From: Eleginops maclovinus
Taxonomy: Eukaryota; Chordata; Actinopteri; Perciformes; Eleginopidae
Length of the DNA: 64,000 bases
Direction: 5' to 3'
NCBI RefSeq assembly: GCF_036324505.1
Contig: NC_086354.1
Coordinates: 1,816,725-1,880,724, forward strand
Part shown: one piece after another, positions 1 to 11,300 of the stretch
How the letters are laid out: every line of letters starts with the position of its first letter
Position numbering within the stretch: the first letter of the stretch is position 1
Translations under genes and position numbers: made by a program
The notes under the pieces: model-generated
Told to the model about the DNA's origin: nothing
What the model saw: only the letters and a program-made list of their open reading frames with translations
Databases searched by the model: none

Positions 1-882
1 ACGACAACCATTCACCAACTGCTCCTCAAACAACCTGCCATCTGAGCTCGAGGATGCGCTGATTGAGCTGTCCAGCGACCGCACATTGCAGGCGTCGTTT
101 GCCTCAAAAACTCTAGATGAATTCTGGCTGTCAGTTGTGCAGGAATACCCCGGGTTGTCCAAGGCTGCCATGGACATCCTCACGCCGTTTGGATCAACCT
201 ATCTGTGCGAAAAGACATTTTCGTCCCTGGCCTACATAAAGAACAAATACAGATGTCGTCTCAACAGCATGGAGGAGAATCTTCGTGTTGCTGTGAGCAG
301 CATCGATCCCCGAATTGACCTGCTATGCTCGCGGAAGCAGGCCCATCCTTCTCATTGACATGGCGTCCGTATAAGAGGAAGTGAGATCGTTCCAATCATA
401 CACACTCTCTGTTGACTCTTGACTCCCGTTTGATTTGGACATTTGTTTCATTGCTTTGTTTGTTCCAGTTCTTGTTTGCGTTAATAAATTGTTGCCGCCC
501 AGGCCTTTTCTTACACATTGCCTATTTGTTTTTGCTTGATTGACAGTCGTTACCATGGGTTTGCAATGCATAACGTTGTCCTGGCAACGCGATTTACAGC
601 CCGCCCCCAAACAACCAAACTGCAGATGGCATTGCTGTTTCTTTCAAAATGTATGACTATCACTCAAATCATTGGAGACGCAAACTCGTAAATTAATTCA
701 CACAAAATCGTTCCTTTTCCATAAAATAATCGTCATACATTGTTAATTTGTTTGGATTGGAACAAAAAATCGGTTGCTACGGAAACGTGACGTCACACTT
801 ACACACTTTTGGGAAAGTGGGGTCACCAAACCTCTCCAGTTTTTTTTGTGGGGTCGTCAGACAAAAAGTTTAAGAACCACTG
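1..882 (+). mobile_element. 3' part of a ZBED5-like hAT element
   Basis: The window opens inside a hAT DNA transposon. Its right end is visible: the sequence finishes AAGTTTAAGAACCACTG at 882, the reverse complement of the CAGTGGTTCTTAA type of hAT terminus. The next eight bases, CTCTAGCC, would be the target duplication, but the left copy lies outside the window. Between the coding end (358) and 882 there is only untranslated element sequence. Confidence 0.75.
2..358 (+). pseudogene. hAT transposase C-terminus, ZBED5-like (5' cut by window edge)
   Basis: An open frame runs from the first bases to a TGA at 356-358, so the gene continues left of the window. The last ~90 residues carry the hAT C-terminal dimerisation signature: LTPFGSTYLCEKTFSSLAY, then NKYRCRLN. 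The glutamate of CEKTFS sits where hAT transposases have the third acidic catalytic residue. The wording is that of ZBED5/FAM200-type hAT proteins, which are common both as live transposases and as domesticated genes. Because the terminal repeat follows about 520 bases later, a transposon copy is more likely than a domesticated host gene. The visible part is unbroken; whether the upstream part is intact cannot be seen. Confidence 0.75.
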
Positions 883-890
883 CTCTAGCC

Positions 891-1347
891 TACCTCATGT
901 ATGAACCCTAACCACTTTATCTCTTTTATCTAGAGTAGACTATGCCTATACATACGACTAAACTATGACAATGACTACTACACATATGCCTTCAAACTGC
1001 TCCACACTGGATCTGACTGTCCACATAAATGTAAGTTAAAGTAGGATTCAAAGTATCACCATGTTAGATTGCTCAGATAGAAACTACAGTAATATCAGCA
1101 AAACCAAAACATTACCAGGCGAAATTAAGATGACAATGAAAGTGAAATTTGGAAATAGCAAGAAACAATACTTTTGTTCTATGCTTATGGTTTTATTTCT
1201 CCTTTTTCTCTCCCCATTATTAATGTAGGGAACTCTGGGTTGTGTCACCAAACACTTGTTCCATCTGCACCTACTGTTCACATACATGAGAGATAAAGAA
1301 GAATATGCTTTGTATGTTGCCTTCAGTGTTAATGTTTACTTTGCGTC
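891..1347. other. No recognisable feature
   Basis: AT-rich sequence between the hAT terminus and the first coding trace of the next element. I see no gene, RNA or repeat signature here. It may be the 5' untranslated part of the element that follows. Confidence 0.4.
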
Positions 1348-4300
1348 ATGGCCAAGGACACCAACCAACAACACTCAGAACCAAGTAGAGAGAGACAAAT
1401 ACGAAGATCAATTACTGGGACATACTCTTTGAATACTGACTGCCTCTTTTGTGGCACACCAGCTGAGGTTGGGAAAAAGAAAAAGAGGCCATGTGAATCT
1501 GAAGTTTACCAAATCAGGACGATTGATATCAAGGAGACACTTTTGGGAATATGTGATAAACGAGGTCAGAGACTGTGAAAGCATGAATTCTGCATGCACA
1601 TGATCTACATGCAGCAGATGCGGTATGTCACCAGAGTTGCAGTGTGAATTTTCGTACAAAGAAGCAAATACCAGCAGCATATAAAACGGACACAGAACAA
1701 GAGTAAAAGAGGGTGAAGGTTGGCCGCCCTCGACACAATGAGAGGACAGCAGCATTTTTGGAGGTGGCAAAGTAAATAGAAGAAAACGATGATGAGCAGA
1801 TCAGCATAAATGATCGAATTGACCTCATGCAGCAGAAGCTTGGACACAGTGAAAATGAAGCATATAGTTATAAGTATATGAAGAAAAAGCTGGAAGAACA
1901 CTTCGGGGAGAAGATAATATACACTCAGATGGATGGAAAACCTACCGTAGTTACCATGAGGACAACAGCTAAGGCGGTGCTGCGAGACTACTATGACGCA
2001 TAGAAGAAGGAAACAAACACAAATGAAGAGAAGATCAAGCTTGTAAAGGCAACAGCAAAGCTCATCAAACAAGATATCAAAGACATCGAGCTATCTAATG
2101 AATCTTACCCAAATGTCGATGACATCGAATCTCCGGAGGCTGCCGTCAGTATTCTTCCAGATACTCTTCGCTTGCTCCTGGAAGAACTATTTGTTGGGAC
2201 CAAAACTCAAGCCAAAGTAGCATCAATTGGACAAGCACTGATGCAGGCAACCACACATAGAGTGATATTAGCACCACTTCAGTTTGGATCGGGCATACAA
2301 TTATAGCACCACTTTGCCTCACGGTTCCTCCTTGACATTCTTCATCATCTTGGGTTTTGCTGCTCATATGAGGAGGTGCACCAATTTGAGCGAAATGCAG
2401 CCAAGTTCTATGGAGCTAACATTCCAGACCTATCAACACAGTTTGTCCAATATGCTGCCGACAATGTCGACCATAACATCCGCACACTTGATCGGCTTGA
2501 TTCATTCCATGGTATGGGGATGATTGCCACCATTACCCCTGGAATTACATTGAGGAAGACAATCCCCAGGTTGAACGCTACTTCCATGGATGTGGCAGCT
2601 GTTGGAAGGTTAGATGTACGGTACTTCAGAGAGGAAAGGCACAACTTTACAGCAATAACCTACCAGAAGCTTCAGAGCCTTCAGGTCCAGAATAGCTATG
2701 AAAACCTTGATGTCCTGTGGAAGTCATCCATCCTCTTCGGTTCTCCCAGACCAGCATGGTCAGGAATGATGCAGTTGGTGCATAAAGGTGACCACCCTGG
2801 CAAGTCAAGCGTTATGTTCCTGCCCATGATTGATCTGACTTCAAGTGATAGCAAATGCATATTGTCGACCTTGACATATGTTAGTCAACATGCGCAATGT
2901 CACCCCAGTAATCACCTTTGATCAGCCTCTTTGTTGGAAGGCTCTCATGATAGTCAACTCTCAGTCGATGGAAAGTGTTCTGAGACAAATCGTCTTATGT
3001 TTGGGTGGCTTCCATGCAGAGATGAGCTTCCTCAGTTGTATCGGACACCTGATGGCCTCATCTCGACTCAAAGATGTGCTGGAGTTGATCTATGCCCCAA
3101 ACGCAGTAATCCACATGATGTTTGGCAAAGCTGCTGCACGAGCAGTTCGTGCTCACTCAATTGTCGATGCGTCCCTCAATGCACTGATTCTGGCAGATGT
3201 TTTCCATGTAAATCTACAACAGCAATCTGGAACAACAGACAAGGGTAAGGAAGGTGAGTCACAGTCAGATGAAGCAGTTACAGTGATGGAGACCAATCCT
3301 AAGGTGACAGGGGTGAGCAGAGATGCAGATGTTGATGAAGCTTTGGAGATATATGTGAATTTGATGGATGGAACAATATCAGCTGAAGAGGCCAGTCAGT
3401 CTGATGTTTTAGTGAGAATCAAAGGCCGCCTTCAGAAGCACATCAAGTCCATCAAGAAGACCTCAAGAACCTCAGCTCTCTGGGTGCAGTACATGGATAT
3501 GCAACATAAGAGCGCAACGGAAACTGGCCATTACATCTGCAGGCTATCCAGGACATGCTACCCTATTTGGCAGCATCAGGACACAATCTGTACACCAAAT
3601 ATGCTAGGGTGTATCTTCAGCAGATGCAAAACCTCCAGACCACACACCCAGGAGTCCAACAACATTTCGAGGAAGGGTTCCACGTGATCCGTCGAAGCCA
3701 CTGCCTTTTTGCCAGTGGTGGGTTCACACGAGGGCGAGGGATGACGGAGCAACAACGTCTGTTGTGGCTGCTTTCCATGCCCACCTGTGGAGAAGTAAAC
3801 CAGGCAATGGAAGGACTCACAGGTCTCTTAGTCCTTCTCTGCTACCATGCGAGCATGGATTCCCATGATCTGTTCCTCTGTACTGAGTCAAGGAAGAACA
3901 CTAAAAAGCCTCACATATGGAACATCAAGGCTATAAAAGAACGGCTCGGCCCAGACATATGTAAGCATATGTTGTTCTTACAGGAGCAGGAGATAGGGTT
4001 GTCTTAATTGGCACAAATCCCATGTTCTGGGATGTGACACTACATCTCGCCTTCATGGGATCGGTAAGGGAGCATCGCTGAAGAAATTCAAAGAAAGTGA
4101 CTTGTTTCAAAAGCAAGCCAAGGTGTTACATGAATATTTAATACCTACAGATGATGTAGCAGAAGCAGGAGAGAAAGCTATGGTGATTCTCTACAATGGA
4201 AGACCTACAGAAAGTTCTTCTGTGAGAAAGTGGCATCGAGTACATACATTCAGCCACAGGTCTTACCACCAACATCAGGAGCAGAAAACTACCACAGCCT

Positions 4301-4737
4301 GCGAGTGTAACTACAAGTACAAGAATGGAAGGGATCAACATCTGGTACATTTCAATGTTACTGTAACTCTGATTTCTGCTATAGTTCTATTTTTATTGTG
4401 TAATTTTTAAATCTTGTGTACTTCATTGCTGCTGTGACAATACCAATATTTCCTGCATGGGGGTTAATAAAGTGTATTTTATCTTACAGATGGACTTTGT
4501 CCTATGAAGTGGGGATGGCACAAGTGTGGCATGGGATTTGTGCCAATTAAGACAACCCTACCTCCTGCTCCTGAGAAGCTCTTGAAGGTCATAAGATGCA
4601 GGTGCCAGTCTGACTGCAGCACCCTGAGATGCAGTTGTAAAAAAACCAATATAGAATGCATCCCGGCCTGTGGACACTGCAGGGGAGTGAGCTGCACAAA
4701 CTCAATGCAGATGGCCTGTGGCGAGAATGAAGATTAG
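1348..4737 (+). pseudogene. Decayed Academ-like transposon protein (GCDTTSR motif plus C-terminal CXC cluster)
   Basis: Several plus-strand fragments in shifting frames form one protein. In order: an N-terminal cysteine segment (TDCLFCG, 1348-1578); a central region with FDQPLCWKA, LGGFHAEMSFL and APNAVIHMMFGKAAARA (2376-3480); SMPTCGEVNQAMEGLTG (near 3800); GCDTTSRLHGIGKG in the frame starting at 4021; and a cysteine cluster RCRCQSDCSTLRCSCKK to ACGHCRG (4590-4685). An intron 4345-4489 (donor GGTACA, acceptor TTACAG) joins the last two parts in phase. From memory this is the animal transposon family with an XPG/PIN-like nuclease and a CXC (Cys8) finger assigned to Academ. The nuclease core expected between the SMPTC and GCDTTS motifs is missing. 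In-frame stops and frameshifts (for example near 4205 and 4320) show it is dead. I did not find terminal repeats. Confidence 0.6.
3981..4023 (+). repeat. Inverted copy of the 43-bp segment at 4531-4573
   Basis: Bases 3981-4023 are the reverse complement of 4531-4573 with one mismatch by eye. The 4531 copy is the natural one: it codes GMGFVPIKTTLPPAPE just before the CXC cluster. The 3981 copy breaks the conserved stretch between KHMLFL and GCDTTS, so it is an inserted, inverted duplicate. Confidence 0.85.
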
Positions 4738-5044
4738 ATTCTCTAGTGGTGCATTGTGTACGTAATTTGATTGTTTGATCCAGCCACTTTTTATTTTACC
4801 TACCTTTTGTCTGCTGCATTCTCCTTATCTGTGTCTCCTGTTCTTCCCTCAGATTCATCACCCAGAAACAGTCCCAAACCCCATCTTTACAAGTTCAGTT
4901 CAGTTCACGAAGTGATGTACAGCAAAACACACAGGCATAATAATTAATAAAGGCTGGTTAAAGTTCTTCTTCCTGCCTTTATGTATTAATGCTCATGGGT
5001 AGCCTAAATGGGTCATTCAGACCTTAACATTAAGTCTTTTACTG
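4738..5044. other. Non-coding junction between two elements
   Basis: AT-rich sequence after the CXC-cluster stop and before the reverse-transcriptase relic. It may hold the 3' end of the Academ-like element and the truncation point of the LINE. No gene seen. Confidence 0.35.
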
Positions 5045-6552
5045 TTGACTTATATGTCAACAAGATTCGCCAAGACATTTTTACCTGGCTATACCCAATG
5101 TTTAGATCTGTTTAGATCTGTTATGCACGCTTTTGAGAGGCCCCCGGCTGTGGAGGCACAGAAGGCCCAGGATCCCTGCTCACTGGTTTTAACCAGTGCA
5201 GATGTGTGTAGATCTCTGAAAAGGATCAACACACACAGGGCTCCTGGACCTGATGGCATCCCTGGCCGTGCCCTCAAGGTGTGTGCAGTTCAGCTGGCAG
5301 ATGTGTTCACAGACATTTTCAATAGGTCACTGCTCCAGTCTGTAGTCCCCACATGTTTTAAAGAGTCCATCATTGTCCCTGTCCCCAAAAAGACAAAACC
5401 CATCTGCCTCAATGACTACCGCCCAGTTGCACTCACCTCCATCATCATGAAGTGCTTTGAGCGGTTAGTCAAAACTTTTATCACCTCCTCCCTCCCTGAC
5501 TCACTGGACCCCCTGCAGTTTGCCTACAGAGCAAACAGGTCCACGGATGATGCCATCTCCCTCAACCTCCACACTGCCCTCTCCCACCTGGACCAGAGGA
5601 ACACTTACGTGAGAATGCTGTTCATTGACTGCAGTTCAGCATTCAACACCATTGTGCCCTCCAAGCTCATCATTAAGCTCAGGGACCTTGGGCTCAACAG
5701 CGCCCTCTGTGACTGGATCATGAGCTTCCTAACGGGCAGATCCCAGGCAGTGCGGATGGGGAACATCACATCCTCCACCTTGACCCTCAACACCGGAGCC
5801 CCTCAGGGTTGTGTGCTCAGCCCTCTCCTCTACTCCCTGTTCATGCACGACTGCGTGGCCACACACAGCTCCAACACCATCATCAAGTTTGCTGACGACA
5901 CGACCGTCATCGGCCTGATCACAGATGGCGACGAGACGACGTACAGAGAGGAGGTCAGAGCCCTGACATCTTGGTGCCAGGACAACAACCTCCATCTCAA
6001 CGTCAGCAAAACAAAGGAGCTGATTGTGGACTACAGGAAGAGGCAGAGAGAGGCGCACACACACCCATCACCATCAACGGGACTCCTGTGGAGAGAGTCA
6101 GCAGCTTCAGGTTCCTCGGGGTAAACATCAGTGAGGACCTGACATGGACACATCACACCAGGGTCATATCCAAGACGGCTCGACAGCGGCTCTTCTTCCT
6201 CCGCAGGCTGCGGAAGTTCAACATGGACTCCAGGATACTCTGCAACTTCTATAGGTGCACCATCGAGAGTATCCTGACTGGCTGCATCACCGCCTGGTAT
6301 GGCAGTTGCACCGCCCTCAACCGTAAGACTCTACAGAGGGTGGTGAAAACTGCTCAGCACATCACCAGGACGGAGCTGCCATCCATGGAGGACCTCTACA
6401 CCCAGCGGTGTAGGAAGAAGGCCGGTAGGATATTAAAGGACCCCCATCACCCCAGCAACAATCTGTTCTGTCTGCTGCCGTCTGGCAGACGGTACCGCAG
6501 CATCCGGACCAAGACCACCAGACTCAGATACAGTTTTATACCACAGCTATAA
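5045..6552 (+). pseudogene. LINE reverse transcriptase (L2/CR1-like), one frameshift
   Basis: Non-LTR reverse transcriptase, the enzyme that copies LINE RNA at the target site. Visible blocks: [74 protein letters not shown] and the catalytic [11 protein letters not shown], followed in a second frame by the thumb and C-terminal region ([56 protein letters not shown]). The frame changes near 6055 inside a short CA run (two extra bases), so the protein is broken into 5045-6124 and 5971-6552. The catalytic FADD is intact. No endonuclease domain precedes it. Clade assignment is from wording remembered from fish L2 elements. Confidence 0.8.
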
Positions 6553-6985
6553 GACTGCTGAACTCCTGAGCTCTGTGAATGTACTCACATCTGTTTATAG
6601 TACACACATACATATATATATATATTATACACATCTGCCATACATATCTGTTTATAGTACACATATCTATATATTATACATATCTGCCATATACCTCTGT
6701 TATACATAATATATGCATCTGTCCATACCTCCTCATTCAACAGTGTAAAGTATTTAAATACTTTTCAATGTATTCCACATATGTATATATTTCACATCCT
6801 CAAATCTTTATTGTTGTTATTGTAAATATTTTTCTCTCTTTTTGCACTATTTTATTTATCTTATTTGCACCATGTATTTTGAGTTGTTGGAGGAGCATGG
6901 GATATAAGATTTTCATTGCCAACATATACGTTGTATAGGCTGTGCATATGACAAATAAAACCTTGAAACCTTGAAACCTATGTTT
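5045..6985 (+). mobile_element. 5'-truncated L2-like LINE
   Basis: A LINE copy with the reverse transcriptase and 3' untranslated region but no endonuclease part. The 3' region has AT-rich ATATAC tracts (6590-6720) and ends in AATAAAACC followed by two copies of TTGAAACC (about 6965-6980), the sort of short tandem tail that L2/CR1-clade elements carry. The same 3' end recurs at about 40985-41160 on this strand and at about 56045-56180 on the other, so the family is multicopy here. Confidence 0.75.
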
Positions 6986-7191
6986 ACTGGACTATTTGGG
7001 GTGCCGGGAGAGGTGAATTTTTAGCTGGTGTTTAGCTGGTACACTGGTGTTAATTTGTACTGTTTTTTTTTTTTTTTGCCTTTACATTTTACAGCTGTAA
7101 TTGTGTATTTTACTGTATACTGCCTGTAAAGCCCTTTGTACATTTGTGTTGAGAAGGGTGCTATATAAACACAATTTTACTTACTTACTTA
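6986..7191 (+). repeat. Retroelement 3' tail-like sequence
   Basis: A T-run, then sequence like the 3' untranslated end of fish retroelements (GCTATATAAA-type ending), with short ACTT tandem copies at about 7175-7190. Probably a fragment of another LINE or SINE tail; the family is not identified. Confidence 0.4.
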
Positions 7192-7693
7192 CTATCATAC
7201 TCTCAATGAATACAGGAAAACACTCCGTAAAGCGAGAGCAGTTTATTTCTCATCATTAGTAGAAGGGAATAAGAATAATGCCAGATTTCTTTGCAGCAGC
7301 TCTATAGAGCCGTTTATTCCTATAACACTCAGTAGTCATGATTTCATGAGCTTTTTTAATGATACAATTATTACTCTTAGAAACAAAATCCTCCTACTTT
7401 CAATCAGTAAAGTGTTATTATCAGCTCCTGGAAATATAAGATGTAATGTAACTCCAGACAGTAATTTAGACTTATTTTCTCCCATTAGCTTTGAAAAACT
7501 AAATTCAATTATGATTTCTTCTAAACCATCAACGTGTATCTTAAACGCAATTCCAACTAAGCTGTTAAAATACGTTTTTTCGCTAATTAACACTTCTTTA
7601 TTAAATATAATGAATATGTCTTAATTATCAGGCTATGTACCACAATCCTTTTAAAGTAGTACTATTATAAAACCTCTTCTTAAAAAGCACTAC
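7192..7693 (+). pseudogene. LINE ORF2 fragment, left half (split by the BEL element)
   Basis: Reading from about 7192 the translation resembles the region between endonuclease and reverse transcriptase of fish L2-type LINEs: NEYRKTLRKARAVYFSS, then DFMSFFNDTIITLRNKI, ISFEKLNSIMISSKPSTCIL and IPTKLLKYV. Stop codons interrupt it at 7622-7624 and shortly after, yet the frame continues to KPLLKKHY at 7693. There the BEL/Pao LTR begins. Reading resumes in the same frame at 12711, so this half and 12711-13110 were once contiguous. Confidence 0.75.
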
Positions 7694-8279
7694 TGTTCTG
7701 TCTTTATCTATTATGCTTCTGATGTTATGTAGCCAAAGCTGTTTTCCCTGTAACAAGAGGGACACCTACTGATGTACCTCGGTATTGCACCATAAGTGCC
7801 TTTATTTCGCCTCGTAAGACATAACGAGTTCAGTTCAGCACAAGTAGTTCCCACGGTCAGATCCCAGGAGTAGAGACGTCCGTAAGTTTGTTGCTATACT
7901 AAATATCCATTAAATATATTATATACTATATTATAATATATTCATTTATGTAGCATGTCGAGCAAATTAGTTGTTAGTTGTTTAAATGGTGCTATTGTAT
8001 TGAGAGGTGTTAATGTAACTAGCCTGCTAATTTCATATAGCTCGTGGCTATGGTTTTCATGTAGCTCGTCGCTATCATTTTGTATGTAGCTCGTGGTGAT
8101 TTTGTGTAGCAATTTGACACATGGTAATTTTATGTTTTGTGCTTACTTTTAGTTTTACGGAAAGATTGAATGCTGTACTTCAGTAAAACTCTATGCAAAG
8201 GAAATTCTGGAGCCTCACTCATCTTTTTAGTTATCTATCTGCCGAACTGTTCCAAGCACGTAACGGCTAGGGCAGAATA
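7694..8279 (+). repeat. BEL/Pao 5' LTR
   Basis: 586-bp direct repeat matching 12117-12705. It contains TA-rich sequence (about 7905-7950) and several GTAGCTCGTNGCTAT-like sub-repeats around 8035-8100. It should hold the promoter; no clear TATA box is assigned. Confidence 0.9.
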
Positions 8280-8302
8280 GTAAAAGGACGAATACACAGC
8301 GG

Positions 8303-11300
8303 GTGAAGACAACGGAGCAACCTCCTAGCTCTCAGCTCGTCGGAACTCACAGCTACAAAATGGCGGATTCGAGGGAAGAAGAGAAAGAAGATAAAGCACA
8401 AATGACTTTAGAAACAAGGTCTCATGTAAGTTGTTTATCAGTTAGGACAAGCGCATCAACAGCTAGCAGCGCTGCCACCAGAGCAAGGGCCAAAGCAGAG
8501 GCATTAAAAGTCAAAATGTCCTATGCTGAGAAGGAAGCTGCTATGCTTAGGGAGAAAGCGGGCATTGAAGAACAGAAGCAGAAACTCTTAGCTGAAGCAG
8601 CACGCCGCAAAGCAGAGGTGGAAGCTGACCTTGGCATGCTACAGCTAGAGAAGGAGGCAACAGCAGCGTCCAGAGAAGCAGACGTCTACCAAGCTGCGGC
8701 CGAGTGGGAAGACGAACAGCGCCTGGATTTAGGAGATGAAGACAGAGCTCAGCGCACTAGGGAGTATGTGCAGAACACTCCATTGCAACACGCTCCACAG
8801 CCATTTCCAGAATCACTGCAGACTCACAGTGAACCAAGTCATCCTCTTCGCACAACCACTCAACTGCCTCTTCCTCAGCCGCAACATCCTCCTCGACCGT
8901 GCCCTCATGCAATCAACCACGGACAGCCGAGCAGAGCAGACTACCTGGGCCAGCAGAACAGTCCAACACCACACAGGTACCCCCCAAGCCCCCCATCTCA
9001 TGCAACATCAAATGACTACACTGACGCGCCAACCCCAATGCCTGATTTCGCCACTTATTTGATAAGAAGAGAGATGGTGAGCTCAGGATTGACCCAATTC
9101 GACGATCGCCCGGAGAACTATTGGGCATGGAAGACGTCTTTTCAAAGCATCACACAGGGCCTCAACCTGACGCGGAGAGAGGAACTCGACCTACTTGTCA
9201 AATGGCTTGGCCCGGAGTCTGCCACTCAGGCCAAGCGAATCAGGTCAGTCCATGTCACAAGTCCACAAAAAGCAGTGTTGATCATATGGCAGCGCCTAGA
9301 AGATGCTCTACTGAAACGGCTTGAAGATTTTCCTCGCATCTCAAACAAAGACCCTCACCAACTGAGAGAGCTGGGGGATCTGCTGCAAGAGTTGGAGTCT
9401 GCAAAGGAGAGTGGCCTAACACCTGGGCTTGCGTATCTCGACACATCGAGGGGTGTGAACCCCATTGTCGAAAAACTCTCATACAGCCTTCAAGAAAGAT
9501 GGGTCACACAAGGCTCCAGATACAAAGAAGAGTACAAGGTAGCCTTTCCGCCTTTCAGTTTTTTCGTAAAGTTTGTCTGCAAGCAAGCAAAGACTCGAAA
9601 TGACCCGAGTTTTGTCTTCTCCTCACCCACCTGCTCAAACAGCATGAAAACAGACAGAGTCAAGATGAATAGCAAACCGTCCATCTTCGTCAAGAAAACT
9701 GAGGTGTCAGCAGGAACTCAAAACTTTCCCAGCAACCAGTCAGACAAACAAAACAATGAGCCAGACAAACATTGTGCCATCCATAACAAGCCCCACCCCC
9801 TCTTCAAGTGTCGAGCCTTTAGGATTAAGCACCTGGATGACAGAAAAGCCTATCTCAGAGAAAATTCCATTTGTTACCGTTGCTGTGCCTCCACTAAACA
9901 TGTTGCAAAAGACTGCAAGCTGTCCGTGAAATGCAGAGAATGTGACAGTGAAAGGCATGTATCTGCCCTACATCCTGGTCCCGCCCCCTGGTCATCTGAA
10001 GAGACCAGAAGTGAATCAGAACAAAATGAGCAGCCACTCAATGTCACGTCAAAATGCACAGAGATATGTGGTACTTCTCCTCAGCCCAGGTCATGCTCCA
10101 AAATATGTCTGGTGAAAGTTTACCCCTCAAAACAGCGTGAAAAAGCCCAGCATGTATATGTAGTATTGGACGACCAGAGCAACCGGTCGTTGGCCAAGAC
10201 ACAGTTCTTCGACCTGTTTGGCATTGAAGGTGACCCCTCTCCCTACACTCTGAAGACATGCTCAGGCACAGTTGAGATGGCGGGGAGAAAGGCATGCAGC
10301 TTTACAGTAGAGTCACTCGATGGAAAATCTACAGTAGCACTTCCTCCCCTCATCGAATGCAACACAATGCCAGACGACAAGTCAGAAATTCCGACGGCAG
10401 ACATCACTCAACACTTTGCTCATCTCTCTCCTGTGCACGGCAAGTTACCACCTCCAGATCCTCATGCTCAGATCCTTCTTCTCCTAGGGAGAGACGTCTT
10501 GAGTGTGCACAAGGTACGTGAGCAGTACAATGGACCCCATAACACCCTGTATGCACAGCGCTTAGATTTGGGCTGGGTCATTGTAGGCGAGATCTGCCTT
10601 GATAGAGCCCATCAGCCAGCTGAAGTCAATGTCTACGAGACCCATGTACTTTCTAATGGCAGAAACTCATTCTTCACACCGTGCACTAAAAGCATCCAAG
10701 TCAGAGAGCGAGTAGGCCATCATTCTCTCCTGTGCTTACCCGACTCACCATCTGACGCTCGTCACTCACGCACTTCCGTTATCGACCCAGACCACCTCGG
10801 AGACAACATTTTCCTGAGAAATGCAGACGACGAAAGACTAGCCTTGTCGATTGAAGACAACATCTTCCTGGAGGTGATGGACAAGGGTGTGTATCTCGAC
10901 GAAGACAACCACTGGGTGGCGCCATTGCCATTCCGCTCACCTAGGACACAGTTGCCGAACAACAAGGAGCAGGCCGCGCAGAGGCTGTCCTCGTTACAGC
11001 GCACGTTCCAGAAAAAGCCAGGTATGAAAGAACATTTCTTTGAGTTCATGCAGAAGGTTATAGAAAACCGCCAAGCCGAACCCGCTCCACCCATGCAGCC
11101 TGGGGAGGAGTTGTGGTACTTACCAATATTTGGAGTTTACCACCCCCAAAAGCCAGACAAAATTAGAGTAGTGTTCGACTCAAGTGCCCAGTATCAGAAC
11201 ATCTCACTCAATGATGTCCTACTCAGCGGGCCTGACCTCAACAACACACTGATTGGTGTCCTGCTGCGTTACCGCAAAGAAAAGATTGCCATAACTGCAG

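Noticed and set aside
10762..11094. Minus-strand frames within the BEL polyprotein and other transposase genes
   Set aside because: Antisense shadows of real coding sequence without any recognisable motif.
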